Below, piece by piece: positions 1-9,900 of a DNA stretch of 64,000 bases. The notes beneath the pieces were generated by a model. That model saw nothing but the letters and a program-made list of their open reading frames with translations. It was not told the DNA's origin and ran no database searches. This DNA is from Maylandia zebra (taxonomy: Eukaryota > Chordata > Actinopteri > Cichliformes > Cichlidae), in assembly GCF_041146795.1 (NCBI RefSeq), contig NC_135188.1, positions 883,419 through 947,418 of the forward strand, given 5' to 3'. Position numbers and translations under genes: made by a program. Numbering within the stretch: the stretch's first letter is position 1; every line of letters starts with the position of its first letter.

Positions 1-715
1 TTAGGTTTGTTATTTTTCAAATTCTAAGAGAGATAAGTTTTGCAGCTTGTTTGCACAACAAGGATAAATAATTATATAAACGTTTCTGAATCTAAATAGT
101 GGACTTTGGTAGAATTAAAAATAAGTGTAGTGCAGGTCTATGATGATTTTAGTGCTGCTATCATCTAGTTCTGATTCTGGTTCTGTTTTGGTTAAATCCT
201 CAGTAGTCCTGATTTTGAACTGTTGTATCCTGTTTTAATTCCGGATCAGTTCTGGGTCTGGTTGAATTGGGGTTTAGTCCCTGTGTCTTGATGCAGCCCC
301 GACTTTGTTCTGCCTTGCTGCTTAATTAAAATACTAGTTTAAGGTGTCCTGCACATGTGATATATATATTTTTCCCTATATGAAGTCTTTTTTTTAAACA
401 AAACTCAAAACACAGCCTATTAATCTTTCAGTCATATCTGACCCCCCATGATGAACTGAAACTCAGTTCATCGTGTGCCATATGATTAATGCCTTTTCAC
501 TGCAGCGCTGTTTGGACTGTGCTTGTGACTCGCCTCCGAACAACCCAGTCAAATGTGCAACATAAAGCCCGCCACTGCCCACCATCCACTTCCTGTTCGC
601 ACAGTTTAAACTAGCTGACAAATGTGCATCACATCAGTAGAATAAATATATTATTAGAAATGATTTAGTCTTCAGTAGTGTTAACAACGCCTTTTTCTAT
701 TTCCCCCTTTGATGC
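1..715. other. AT-rich non-genic DNA left of the first LINE
   Basis: I see no exon with splice signals and no recognisable repeat here. The stretch is AT-rich and open reading frames are short. It is probably intergenic DNA beyond the 3' end of the uts2b gene, which reads leftward toward it. Confidence 0.5.
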
Positions 716-777
716 TAAATTAATCCTAAAATCAATTCTAAACATTGAAACTTTTAAAGGAAAAAAGAAAACAAGAA
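716..777. repeat. Left copy of a 62-bp LINE target-site duplication
   Basis: These 62 bases recur without a mismatch at 2988-3049, directly flanking the LINE at 778-2987. This identifies them as the target-site duplication made at insertion, and identity over 62 bases points to a recent event. The length is unusual, since L2/CR1-type LINEs mostly give short or no duplications. Confidence 0.9.
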
Positions 778-2987
778 CACTGACAATCGTGTCGCATTGG
801 ACAGTTACACCTCCACTGTCTTGGACTACATCTGTTTCTGTGTGGACAATGTAACAACTTGGAAACGATTCCGTGTGTTCCCTAATAATCCACCCTGGAT
901 GACACACGGAGTTCAACAACTTATTCGAACAAGGAACAACGCTTTCAAATCCGGGGACCAGGAGGCATACAGTGCTGCCAGGGCCAACCTGAGAAGAGGC
1001 ATCAAGACTGCCAAGCAGCAGCACAGGAGGCGTATCGAGGCCAGGTTTGAGAACAACACAAACCCAAGGCAGGTCTGGGAGGGCATCAGGGCTATCACGG
1101 ACTACAAAAGAAGAACACCATCACCCTCAGCCGACAGTTCTACTCTGGCTGAGGATCTAAATCTCTTTTATGCCCGTTTTGATAGGGAGAACACCGACCC
1201 TGTCCTGTCCCCTCTCCTCTCAACCGACCCTGCTCCGGTCCTGAGCACTCATGAGCTGAGGCGTGTGTTCCGGAGCATTAACACCAGGAAGGCGGCCGGG
1301 CCAGATGGAGTGCTGGGCCGGGTGCTAAAAGACTGTGCTGCGGACCTGGCGGACGTCTTCACCTCTATATATAACACCTCGTTGTCCTGTTCACTGGTAC
1401 CATCCTGTTTCAAAGCAGCAACCATCGTTCCCATCCCAAAACAGTCAAATGTCACATGTCTGAACGATTTCAGACCTGTGGCACTCACCCCCATTCCCGC
1501 CAAATGCCTGGAGAGACTGGTCATTAAACACATCAGAGCTGCTTTTCCACCATCCCTGGACTCGCACCAGTTTGCATACAGGGAGAACCGGTCAACCGAG
1601 GATGCGATCGCCACAGTGCTGCACACTTTACTGAAGCACTTGGAACACAGGAACACCTATGCACGGCTCCTCTTTGTAGACTACAGCTCGGCTTTTAATA
1701 CCATCCGGCCATACAAACTCCGTCCCAAACTCCACCAACTGGGACTTAACTCCTCTCTGTGCAACTGGATTGTGGACTTCCTCACTAACCGTAGACAGAG
1801 TGTCAGAGTGGGTAAGAACACCTCTTCCACCCTTGTGGTCAACACCGGTGCCCCTCAGGGGTGTGTTCTGAGCCCTCTGCTATACACTCTCTTCACCCAT
1901 GACTGTATTTCCTCCTGCGCGTCCAATCTCATTGTTAAGTTTGCAGATGACACTACAGTGCTCGGACTTATATCCAACAATGATGAGACAAACTATAGGA
2001 CAGAGGTGCAACAACTAGAGTCATGGTGCCACGACAATAACTTGGTCTTAAACACCAAAAAGACCAAGGAGATCATTGTAGATTTCCGGAAGAGGGGCCA
2101 TAACAACCATCTGCCTCTCTTCATTGGCAGTGAGGCGGTGGAGAGGGTGAGCAGTTTTAAATTCTTGGGGGTAACTGTGACCGAGGACCTGTCCTGGGGC
2201 AACCATATCACCTCAGTTGCACGGAAGGCCCAACAGCGCCTCTACTACCTGAGGAGACTGCGGAGCGCACACATTCCCAGATCTCTGATGTTGAACTTCT
2301 ACAACTGTGCCATCAGCAGCGTTCTGACAATCAGCAAGCACTCCAGCGGGTGGTGAAAGAAGCTGGCAGAATTATTGGAACGAGTCTGCCAGAGATCAGT
2401 AATATCTTCCCCACTCGCTGTCTGAGGAGGGTGCACAGTATCCTGCGGGACCAACATCACCCTGCGCGCCACCTTTTCCACCTGCTGCCCTCAGGGAGAA
2501 GGTACAGGTCTATACAGGCCAGAACATCCAGACTGGCCAACAGCCTGTATCCACAGGCTGTGAGGCTCCTGAACTCTCTGCCCCCCTCTCACGGACAATA
2601 ACCATATCCAACTTCTTAATAGCAATGAACTGGTCTGCATTGGTGCATCATATCTTTATTCTCTTCCCCCTCCTGCCCCCCCCCCCCCTCTTTCTTAAAT
2701 AGATAACTATCATATCTGATATCATATCTCACAGTACAATAATATTGAATGGGTTGCATTGTTGTATTTTGTCATGTTTCTCAGGTCTTTGTCTGAATTT
2801 CTACGAACATTATTGCTAAGGATTGTCTTATTGCATTGGAGTCACACTGGGTTAAATATGTACACTTGGGTTTTAAGGGGTATTTATTATTTTCTTCTTT
2901 TTTTGGGGTTGTATGGAAGCCCCAAACGCAATTTCATTGTTCTTGACAATGACAATAAATAAATAAATACTAAAAAAAAATACTAAA
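778..2987 (+). mobile_element. 5'-truncated LINE (L2/CR1/Rex1-like), reverse transcriptase and 3' tail
   Basis: A long frame (797-2356) encodes a non-LTR reverse transcriptase. It shows the AAGPDGV start of the RT domain, a fingers segment with FVDYSSAFNTI, the [17 protein letters not shown] motif and the catalytic FADDTTVLGL box, then a thumb region with LESWCHDNNLVLNTKKTKE. The C-terminus continues in another frame (2350-2601). Comparison with the copy at 47.7 kb suggests a small internal deletion near 2327 removed about 40 bases. The endonuclease domain and 5' part are missing, the usual result of incomplete reverse transcription. The 3' UTR ends in TGACAATAAATAAATAAA near 2967, followed by an A-rich stretch. 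The element lies just beyond the 3' end of uts2b, in antisense to it. The exact clade name is not certain. Confidence 0.9.
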
Positions 2988-3049
2988 TAAATTAATCCTA
3001 AAATCAATTCTAAACATTGAAACTTTTAAAGGAAAAAAGAAAACAAGAA
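2988..3049. repeat. Right copy of the 62-bp LINE target-site duplication
   Basis: Identical to 716-777. On the minus strand this copy is U-rich and lies just past the uts2b poly(A) signal. It therefore keeps the likely downstream element for uts2b cleavage in place despite the insertion. Confidence 0.9.
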
Positions 3050-3069
3050 GTACAGATTCACATTATGAT

Positions 3070-3075
3070 TTTATT
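3070..3075 (-). terminator. uts2b: Candidate uts2b polyadenylation signal (AATAAA)
   Basis: The minus strand reads AATAAA about 390 bases past the uts2b stop codon, followed by U-rich sequence. No clearer signal lies between it and the stop. Cleavage would then fall near 3045-3060, at the edge of the LINE target duplication. Confidence 0.5.
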
Positions 3076-3465
3076 TACACAGTAAAATTAACAGCGGTGC
3101 ATTTCTATAAGCAGTGATGAGGCGATAGAACTTGTGTGAAAAACAAACAAGCATGTAATTCCCAATTCTACCACAGGAGGGCGACAGAAACACACGTGTC
3201 ATGCAAAGAAAACTCTCAGGTAAAGTAATGTGTAATGTTTCGTCATATGTGACCCTCAAGTATTTCCAGTGAGCGGCTGATTATTTACAGATTCTAGATG
3301 TAAAGCCACGGTGAAACGAAACCTTTATTAATGAAACAACTATGTTACATCTCTATATTGCTGGGATAAATACAGTGTGATTATACTACTGCTAGTCTGA
3401 GTTTTAAGGCTATGTTGGGCTTTGCAGCAAGATTTCACAGTGGTTATCCTCCTCTCGCATCCGTC

Positions 3466-4324
3466 TCAAACGCAGTACTTCCAGAAGCAGGCTACAGGCA
3501 AAAAGACAGCATTTTGTACAATGAGCTCATATTAAGTATATTTATAGTGTAATGATTGTAAATGTTAGAGCTTACGTTCTCCGCGTTTCCTTGTTATGGA
3601 TTTGCCTTCTACCATATTAGCTGTAATCTTCCTCTCCAGCTCCAGGTCCTCCCTCAGCACTCTCAGCTAGAAATACAGATCAAAGTGATTATAACACATC
3701 GAGAGAGGTTTTCCAATGTTTTTGTGAATTACTGTAACAACTTTTGAGAATGTGAAACAAAAAATGAGTGCGCCATTTATACACGAGCAGCTTGTTCACA
3801 TTATAATAACATCGAAATCACATTTTATTAGTGCCAGTTAAAATAAGCCTTACCTCCTCGATCTCAGCTAATTTATTAGCCAGCTCAACACCTGCAGAAA
3901 GGAGACCCAGTTAACCAAAGCAGAAATGTACCTGTGCATGTTATCACAGGCATTTGTTTGTAGGTCTCACCCAGAGGATCATCCTTTTCCACTGGGACCA
4001 AGCTTTTGTGCAGTAATAGTGCCAGAATCTTGCTCTGGGAATCTGTGTCTTCTTTCTGACTGAAAGCAGGGTTTCCTGGATGTACCAAAGCAAACACACA
4101 GTGAGTTATATGCTTATTATCTCTCAATATGTTGAAATTTGATAAAACTGTAGTGATAGACAAAGCATTTAATTAGCAGTTGCATGCATTTGGCATTCTA
4201 ATTCAAATAAAATGTGCTGTTTTGCACACTCACCTGGATTAAATAGGCTCCTCCCGTCTACATTGAGCAGTAGAAACAAACTCAGGAGTCCTAAACAGTA
4301 GCTCACAGCTGTAACCCTGTCCAT
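3466..4324 (-). CDS. uts2b: Urotensin II-related peptide precursor (URP, UTS2B-like)
   Basis: Five coding exons on the minus strand: 4234-4324, 3971-4075, 3854-3891, 3576-3666 and 3466-3491. All have GT-AG borders and phases that fit, giving 116 aa. Exon 1 encodes a signal peptide (MDRVTAVSYCLGLLSLFLLL, then NVDGRS). The middle exons give a propeptide whose order matches human UTS2B: a GR site after the signal, an LALLL block, an ANKLAEIEELR helix, then a dibasic KR. The last exons give GEPCFWKYCV, carrying the CFWKYC disulfide ring that defines urotensin II and URP. URP acts on the urotensin receptor; in fish it is known from cerebrospinal-fluid-contacting spinal neurons and affects body axis shape. 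The residues before the ring are GEP rather than the usual Ala. Neighbour ccdc50 lies head to head, as in human. The start is the only ATG ahead of the signal peptide. Confidence 0.93.
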
Positions 4325-4420
4325 GGCATTCAATGTAATGTTTCAAGCGGATTTCGCACTGTGAGCACTCCTTCGAGCAAGGCTAGATGTCCACTTGCTT
4401 AAAACCATCCCGTCAATATA

Positions 4421-4426
4421 TTTATA
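4421..4426 (-). promoter_or_regulatory. uts2b: TATA box of uts2b
   Basis: The minus strand reads TATAAATA about 95 bases before the uts2b start codon, placing a transcription start near 4395. Two TGACG half-sites, of the kind bound by CREB/ATF, lie upstream near 4480-4505 on the same strand. This fits a regulated neuropeptide gene, but the half-sites are weak evidence. Confidence 0.6.
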
Positions 4427-4439
4427 CTTCTCCGAGCTG

Positions 4440-6500
4440 GGAGGAGGGGCCTGTCGGCCCCTTGATTACTAAATTCACTTCTCGTCACTGTGGACTTCGT
4501 CACTGAGCCACCTTCTCACGGGGCCCGTGAATCGTCTGAATGAAATACAGCGATCTGACGCGGACGTGCGGCCCAGAAACCCTACATCACTCTGACACGG
4601 GTAAATCAAAAAGAGAGGATGCTATTAATCAACCTGTTGGTTGTGAACCAGGATCAGATGTTCTTGGCACTCGCAAGTCTTTTTCTTTTACTTTAATTGC
4701 TTCCTAAAATAGGTACGCAGGAGTGGGTTGGCCTAGGGAAAGAGTGGCAAGTAAATTGATTTGGTCCTTAAGTGCACCATAACCAGAGACGGGCTCTTCA
4801 ATCTTGGCTTCAGGACTGCTTTGGAGGTGAAGAAGCATCCATCACTGAGGCAACGCCAAACATCCCACACCTCCCATTTTACCGTATCCTATTCTATGAA
4901 TCAAGGAAATCACATTTCATACGTCAGCCAGAGGAGCGCACACAGCGTTTGTGCAGGCTAAGGGAAATGAACTGCTTGAACCTGCTAAATTTGGCTGTTA
5001 TTATAAGAGTCCTTTGAAATGAGACTTGCATACAGGGGGTTTCCACAAGCTCGCTCCTTTAGCCACTCATCTTCTAAATACACAAATAAAGAGACTACAA
5101 ACACGAAAGCTAAAGAATCAGGAAAGACTGTGCTGAGGGGATCTTCAGGGTCTGTAAATGAAAACCAAATGTACCGATAAAGAACTGAAACTAGGCTACT
5201 GAGTCTGCAGGAGGCAGTCACTGTTCACGCCAACTAAATATCATTTGGATGCACTTAAAGACCTTACGATGCATTCGTAACTCTGTAACAGCATAACCCA
5301 AGCAGTTTAAGCACTCCTCAGAGCCCCACAGCCTCCAGTCCAGCTTCTGTTCTATTTCATCTTTAACATCAGAGGTCAGGCCTTTGTTGACCTCATTGTA
5401 TTTCACTGAAAAACTAAACAGTAAAACTGCTTTGCTTAAGCATCACTTAAGGAAGCCGTCTGTGCACGCGACCACAAACAATCCCATTGATTTATCTGCA
5501 AATGGACCGCTACCATCGACTTATTTTAGGGATGTTATCTCAATTGGAAGCGGTTGTGGTAGAGCTGAACACCAGAGGGAGCAATTAGATTATCATAATC
5601 AAAAGAGCAGCTGCAGTGAGCGTGTATTTTATAGAAGGCATGACGCGTGTAAATGCGGATCCATTCACTCAGTCTGCCTTGACGGTTCCCACACATGAAT
5701 CGTTGCTCGCGTGCACCGTAGTGATGACCCACGGTTGCTTCGTGGTGAAGACTTTCCGAAGCTGCACATGCAGCACACGTCTACAGCAGCTGAACCTCGA
5801 GAAGAGGGCTGCGTCAATTCAAAGCCTCTCGTAAGTCAGCCGCAAGTAGTTAGAAACCAACCGGAAGTGTGCTCACTCACTTTTCAGCTTAAAGCAGACG
5901 TTAATAGCAGCAGTGCATTCTTATGTCCCTGAATTTATAAACGGAGCAGTTGTATCATATGCTGCTGACTTGTAATGATCACTATGAAAATATACACTTA
6001 AAACTGCAGCACTTTCGTGTACTAATCATGCCAAGTTTAGAAAATCCACAATTATTACTAGCTTATTTTGGTGATGTATTTCAGCTATTTATAATGTAAG
6101 GGTTTAAATTCAAATAGTCTCATTTTCCGAAACATAAGTGTATTCTTAGACAATTTTTTACCTCAATGGAGAGCTTCGTTAAACGTTTCTTTTAGTTTAA
6201 TAATATATTCAATAAATGTTTGGGAAGCTGGCTGATAAAGGTACATTTCAAAAAACCTAAAGTATAAAGCTAAATCTAAATGTTGGCTTTTGCACAGTCA
6301 AAGGTTAAAGTTATACTGGCTGGGCTAAGTTCGTAAGCATGTAGGTCTGGTGTAGTCAGTAGCATGGTTCAGTTGTATTTCTTTATTTATTGTGTCACGA
6401 ATATATAAATATTTTTAATTAATATTTATAAATAAATAAGGGAACTCTTGAACAATCTTCACTTTGATTTTCTTTTCTTTTTATTCGAGTGTGTGTGTGA
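4440..6500. other. Intergenic space between uts2b and ccdc50
   Basis: No exon with splice sites or homology to a known protein was found. The uts2b and ccdc50 starts are divergent and about 2.6 kb apart, so this stretch holds the upstream control regions of both. The left few hundred bases are fairly GC-rich and the right part is AT-rich. Confidence 0.5.
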
Positions 6501-6574
6501 GTCGCCTTGAGGCGACTGTTGTTGTGATTTGGCGCTATATAAATAAAATTGAATTGAATTAAATTGAATTGATT
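6501..6574 (+). mobile_element. 3' tail of a fish LINE (short fragment)
   Basis: The piece ends in GGCGCTATATAAATAAAATT followed by GAATTGAATT-type repeats, the 3' terminus of a LINE family abundant in percomorph fish. Only about 70 bases are present, an extreme 5' truncation. The families at 14.7-16.3 kb and 56.3 kb probably belong to the same group, judged from the shared 3' UTR type. Confidence 0.75.
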
Positions 6575-6639
6575 TATTTTTCCTGCACAAGTCTTGCGAA
6601 CGCTGGTATTTTATTCTGAAAAATCTAGACAGGAAATAT

Positions 6640-6931
6640 CCTCTTACTCCGTTGGCCGGGTGTAGGAGGGAGGGAGGGACGCTAGCAATCTGACAGGCAG
6701 CTAGCTACAGCAGAGTAACAGCCTGGCAATTACAGCGGCGACGTATCAGGAGAGGGTGGTTACCGAAACTAATCAAAGGGTCGTCCAGCACCTGAACCAT
6801 CAATCGGGTTTATGAGTTAAGGCGATCAATCAGGCTGCCGTTAACCTTCGGAAAAAACGCTGAAGTGTAATTCACCGTCAACGGGTTTTTTTCTTTTCTT
6901 TTTCTTGTTTTTACTTATTATCCGTGACAAC
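6640..6931 (+). promoter_or_regulatory. ccdc50: Promoter and 5' UTR region of ccdc50
   Basis: A stretch richer in G, C and CpG than its surroundings lies directly before the ccdc50 start codon and continues into intron 1. There is no clear TATA box, as expected for a broadly expressed gene. The transcription start cannot be placed from sequence alone. Confidence 0.5.
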
Positions 6932-9900
6932 ATGGCTGAATGTAACGTTAGCATCGACCAGAATAAACTACCTGGAGTGAAAGAGGGTAATGTCCACATA
7001 ACATGTTTCCTGGAAAAATATAAAGCAAGCTAGCTCTTAAACAGCCAGCCTGTTAGGTTAGGATAACTCTAGCGAGGCTAATGTTAACCGAGTAAACGCA
7101 GGTGTTTATTTGTTTGTCTCATGCACTACGGCTAATGTGGCTCTTAGCACACGCTGCTAGTGGATGCTAGCACACTTACTGGTCTTTTCAGGCTGGAGTT
7201 AGATGGTCAGTCTGGGTGCAGGTGTCATCCAGGCAGGTTTACAGTGGGAAACACCGTTTTATGTGTTGTGTACATGTTGACACAGTGAGAGCCGCCTCAT
7301 ATTAAACACAGTGCTGGGCTGGTGAAATGTGCTGTGTTTACATGACTTGTAACTTTGTCACCTGAGTTGTTTTCCTGTTTTAAGGTATGTGGTCCAGCCA
7401 GAGTTTTGAACACAAGCTCTGTTTGAGTTTTGTTTGTTGTTTTGCCCCCGGTCTCATATTCTCTGGTGCCATTTCCTCCTGCTTCTTATGACTGTTCAGA
7501 ATATGAATCCCACGAGCTCTTTGCCACATAGACACCCAGAACTAGGTCTGCTATTGTTTGTGGATTTGAAAAGCAGAATGGAAACGGGGGTGTTTATATG
7601 GAAAAGCATTATGGATGGGATGCTTTGCTGGTGGGAAGCACCTGTTAGTGTGAAGCAGCTGCTGGGCAGGATGTTTGTTATTCTGGTCAGAGAGAGAAGA
7701 ATCCTGCACTGCTTGTCTAGTCTGCATTGGGAAGGGATGGACTCTACAAAACTGCTGGAAAAGTTAGAAAACAGTAAAAACAACGAGGTGCAGAAATGAA
7801 CTTGAAATATTTACTTATATTTAGATGTTCTTGTGGTTTATTAAACGCAGAAGTGTCCATCTATTTGCATAGTGCACACATGTTAGACCTATTTTCTATT
7901 TCAGGTCCTGAAGTGAATGATGGTGTGAAAACCTAAACCGTGAGTGCAGCTGTAACCCGTCTTTCACTTGTGCTGAATTCTTCTGAAGTCTGTTTAAAAG
8001 CAACTGTTAAAGTACTGTTGACGTATAAAGCAGCAGCAGCCACGATACAGTCTCTTTGCTAAGAAGATTAAGCATATGGTTGAGAAAATGCTCGGTGGAG
8101 GTGTCATCCTCCTTCAAAGCATCTGTCATTAGCCATCGTGCACAACGAGGCAGTCTGGATGATTTATCAAGTGTGTTTGCCTAATGGTGGTCGATTCCCT
8201 CCCAGCGATCTCTACAGTCACACAGTCACAGGCAGTTACTGGTTATTAATATTTCATGTGGATGAAGTAATCTTTGGACTGTAAGCTTAACAGGGGTGAG
8301 GAGACAGTGTGAGCTCCACAAACTGATCGACACTGGTGAATATGTATGATGCCAGATTGCTTTTGCTTTGTTGAAGCGATCTGGTGCCAGCTCCACACTT
8401 CTGAAGGCTTTTTGTTTGATGAAGCCATGACAGAGTATTCTGTTTATATGATGCTATGGTAAGTTGCTAAGTAGGGGGAGTTAAGCTACGCTGACAGAAC
8501 TTTTAAGTCCACATTCATGTTTAGCTGAGGTTGTGAGAAAGGCCTAAAACCGCCTCCTTAGTTCTTCTTAACAGGAAACCGTCTGCTGTTAAAGATCTGG
8601 AGCAAACGTGAAGAGACACGAGCTGTGTGCGTCGTTGAGAAGGATCAGGTGGATGTGTCGGGATGACGTTTGGTGCTGGGGGGTTTCGGAGGAAAAAATC
8701 CCCACCTACTCCATCAGCCGAAACTGTTGTTTTCAGGATGAATCTTTTGGCAGCACCAGTGATACCGAAACCAAGCCTGGAAAGTTTGCTCTCGGGTTAT
8801 CTGTAGATATGGAAAATGAGCAGTTCATATTTTTTTCTTTAAGAAAACATTTTTATTCTCTTCCTACAGAGCTGAGATTGTGGCTGGTGGACTTTTAGTC
8901 TTTGGCCAGGCCTGAAAACGACAGGAAAAAAGTCCTGCGTCATAAAAACTCAGCTTAGATAGAAAATTCAGGTTAATCTTACTTTACTTACTGTAGCTTA
9001 TTTGGCTATACACAAACACGTTTCGTTTTACTGCCTTTGGGATGTGTTTTCTGCTAGATGAGCAACTAAATGTTGCCTTTTGAATTGCACTTTAGGGCAG
9101 CAACAAAACGTTTTCTCACTTCTTCTCACCTTAAAATAACTTGTCAAGATAAAAAACCCTGAGCGCTTTTTTAGTCTGAGTGCAGAGCGCTTCCTCTTTC
9201 ACTTTCAGTTCATCTCAGATCCAAAAACAAATTCCAGAAGGTCAGACAGGATCTAAAATCACTTTGTGTAGCTAAGAATGATGTGCTCATTGTGCAGCGA
9301 GGCACTCTGCTCAGCTTATCAGATTAAAAACAGTTTTAGGAGTAGTTTCTCAGTATCGTGACACATTTGATTCCCTGTTGGTGGAATCCTGACACTTTGC
9401 CTTCCGTCATGACTTTAAATTCATTTTTATTGATTAAGCACATGAGGGAAGACGTGCCAGATGTTAAACGGGGAAACCGTGAGAAGTCTGATTCAAATTG
9501 ACGTCTCTTCTTCCTCAAGCTTGTGTTTAACTGGGAGCATAGCTCTGTGTTTGAATACATGGGGCTGTTTGAATGATTGTAACGTTTGCTACACTTTCCA
9601 GCACTCGTTTTTAAATGAAGCCTGTTTTTCTTCCTTTCTTTAGTGTGCCGAGACTTTGCCGTGCTGGAGGACCACTCCCTGGCCTATAACCTCCAGGAAC
9701 AAGAAAGTAAGCATCTACACATTAGTCATGTTTGGGGTTTTTCTTCATCCTAAGGCAGTGGTTCTCATTCATTCTCACATTCAGCTTGACTCTTGATAAA
9801 ATGAGTTTCTACTCCTGAGGAGTGTCACGGGTAAAACAAGCGTTTGACAAACAGTGCTGCCCTCTCCCTCCTTCAGACGTTTGCTTTCCCTGACTGTGTT

